33,797 nucleotides of DNA from Candidatus Kaiserbacteria bacterium RIFCSPHIGHO2_01_FULL_55_37 (GTDB lineage Bacteria > Patescibacteriota > Minisyncoccia > Phycocordibacterales > UBA2100): the NCBI GenBank assembly GCA_001781175.1, contig MFKY01000058.1:1-33797 (forward strand), written 5' to 3'. A program made the position numbers and the translations under genes. The notes under the pieces were generated by a model. It made no database searches and was not told where the DNA came from. It saw only the letters and a list, made by a program, of their open reading frames with translations. Of the stretch, positions 33,743 through 33,797 are shown in pieces. Within the stretch, counting starts at the first letter, position 1. Each line of letters begins with the position of its first letter.

Positions 33743-33797
33743 ATGGCTGTCATATTGAGCAAGAAATCTCCGTCTGCCGCAGAAAAGGACTTGAACT
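33743..33797 (+). CDS. Start of a CDS truncated by the right edge
   Basis: ATG GCT GTC ATA TTG AGC AAG AAA... (MAVILSKKSPSAAEKDLN) open to the window end. Confidence 0.35.
   Translation, partial: MAVILSKKSPSAAEKDLN

Noticed and set aside
1-33797. CRISPR arrays, transposases, integrases, prophage genes
   Set aside because: No regularly spaced direct repeats and no recognisable Cas, transposase or phage structural protein among the ORFs.

Overview
The window is a compact bacterial chromosome segment whose gene content and architecture fit a Candidate Phyla Radiation (Patescibacteria/Parcubacteria-like) genome; this lineage call is inference. It contains: (1) a partial secreted-protein CDS at the left edge; (2) an S10-spc ribosomal protein run, rpsS-rplV-rpsC-rplP-rpmC-rpsQ-rplN-rplX-rplE-[unknown small gene]-rpsN-rpsH-rplF-rplR-rpsE-rplO-secY, with no rpmD (L30) between rpsE and rplO; (3) two NMP-kinase-like genes, map, a LOG-family gene, purD, a VirD4/TraD-like ATPase and a HAD hydrolase; (4) a DUF4258/DUF2283 pair and ndk; (5) a ~370-450 nt structured non-coding stretch; (6) a beta-CASP MBL nuclease and a second LOG protein; (7) infC-rpmI-rplT on the minus strand, followed by a duplicated L20 C-terminal fragment; (8) an M15 peptidase, a thermonuclease and a cluster of small membrane-anchored proteins; (9) smpB plus tmRNA (ssrA) with a deducible 24-aa tag, then ftsH and small membrane proteins. 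The most interesting signals are a shared inverted-repeat element (arms TCCCGTTAGA.../...TCTAACGGGA) whose 3' arm runs into the ATG of two unlinked genes (a CMP-kinase-like gene and infC), the unassigned structured RNA region after ndk, the interruption of the spc operon by a gene with its own promoter, and the rplT C-terminal duplication. No CRISPR array, rRNA, tRNA or transposase was recognised. All calls come from reading the sequence and supplied ORFs; no database search or folding program was run.
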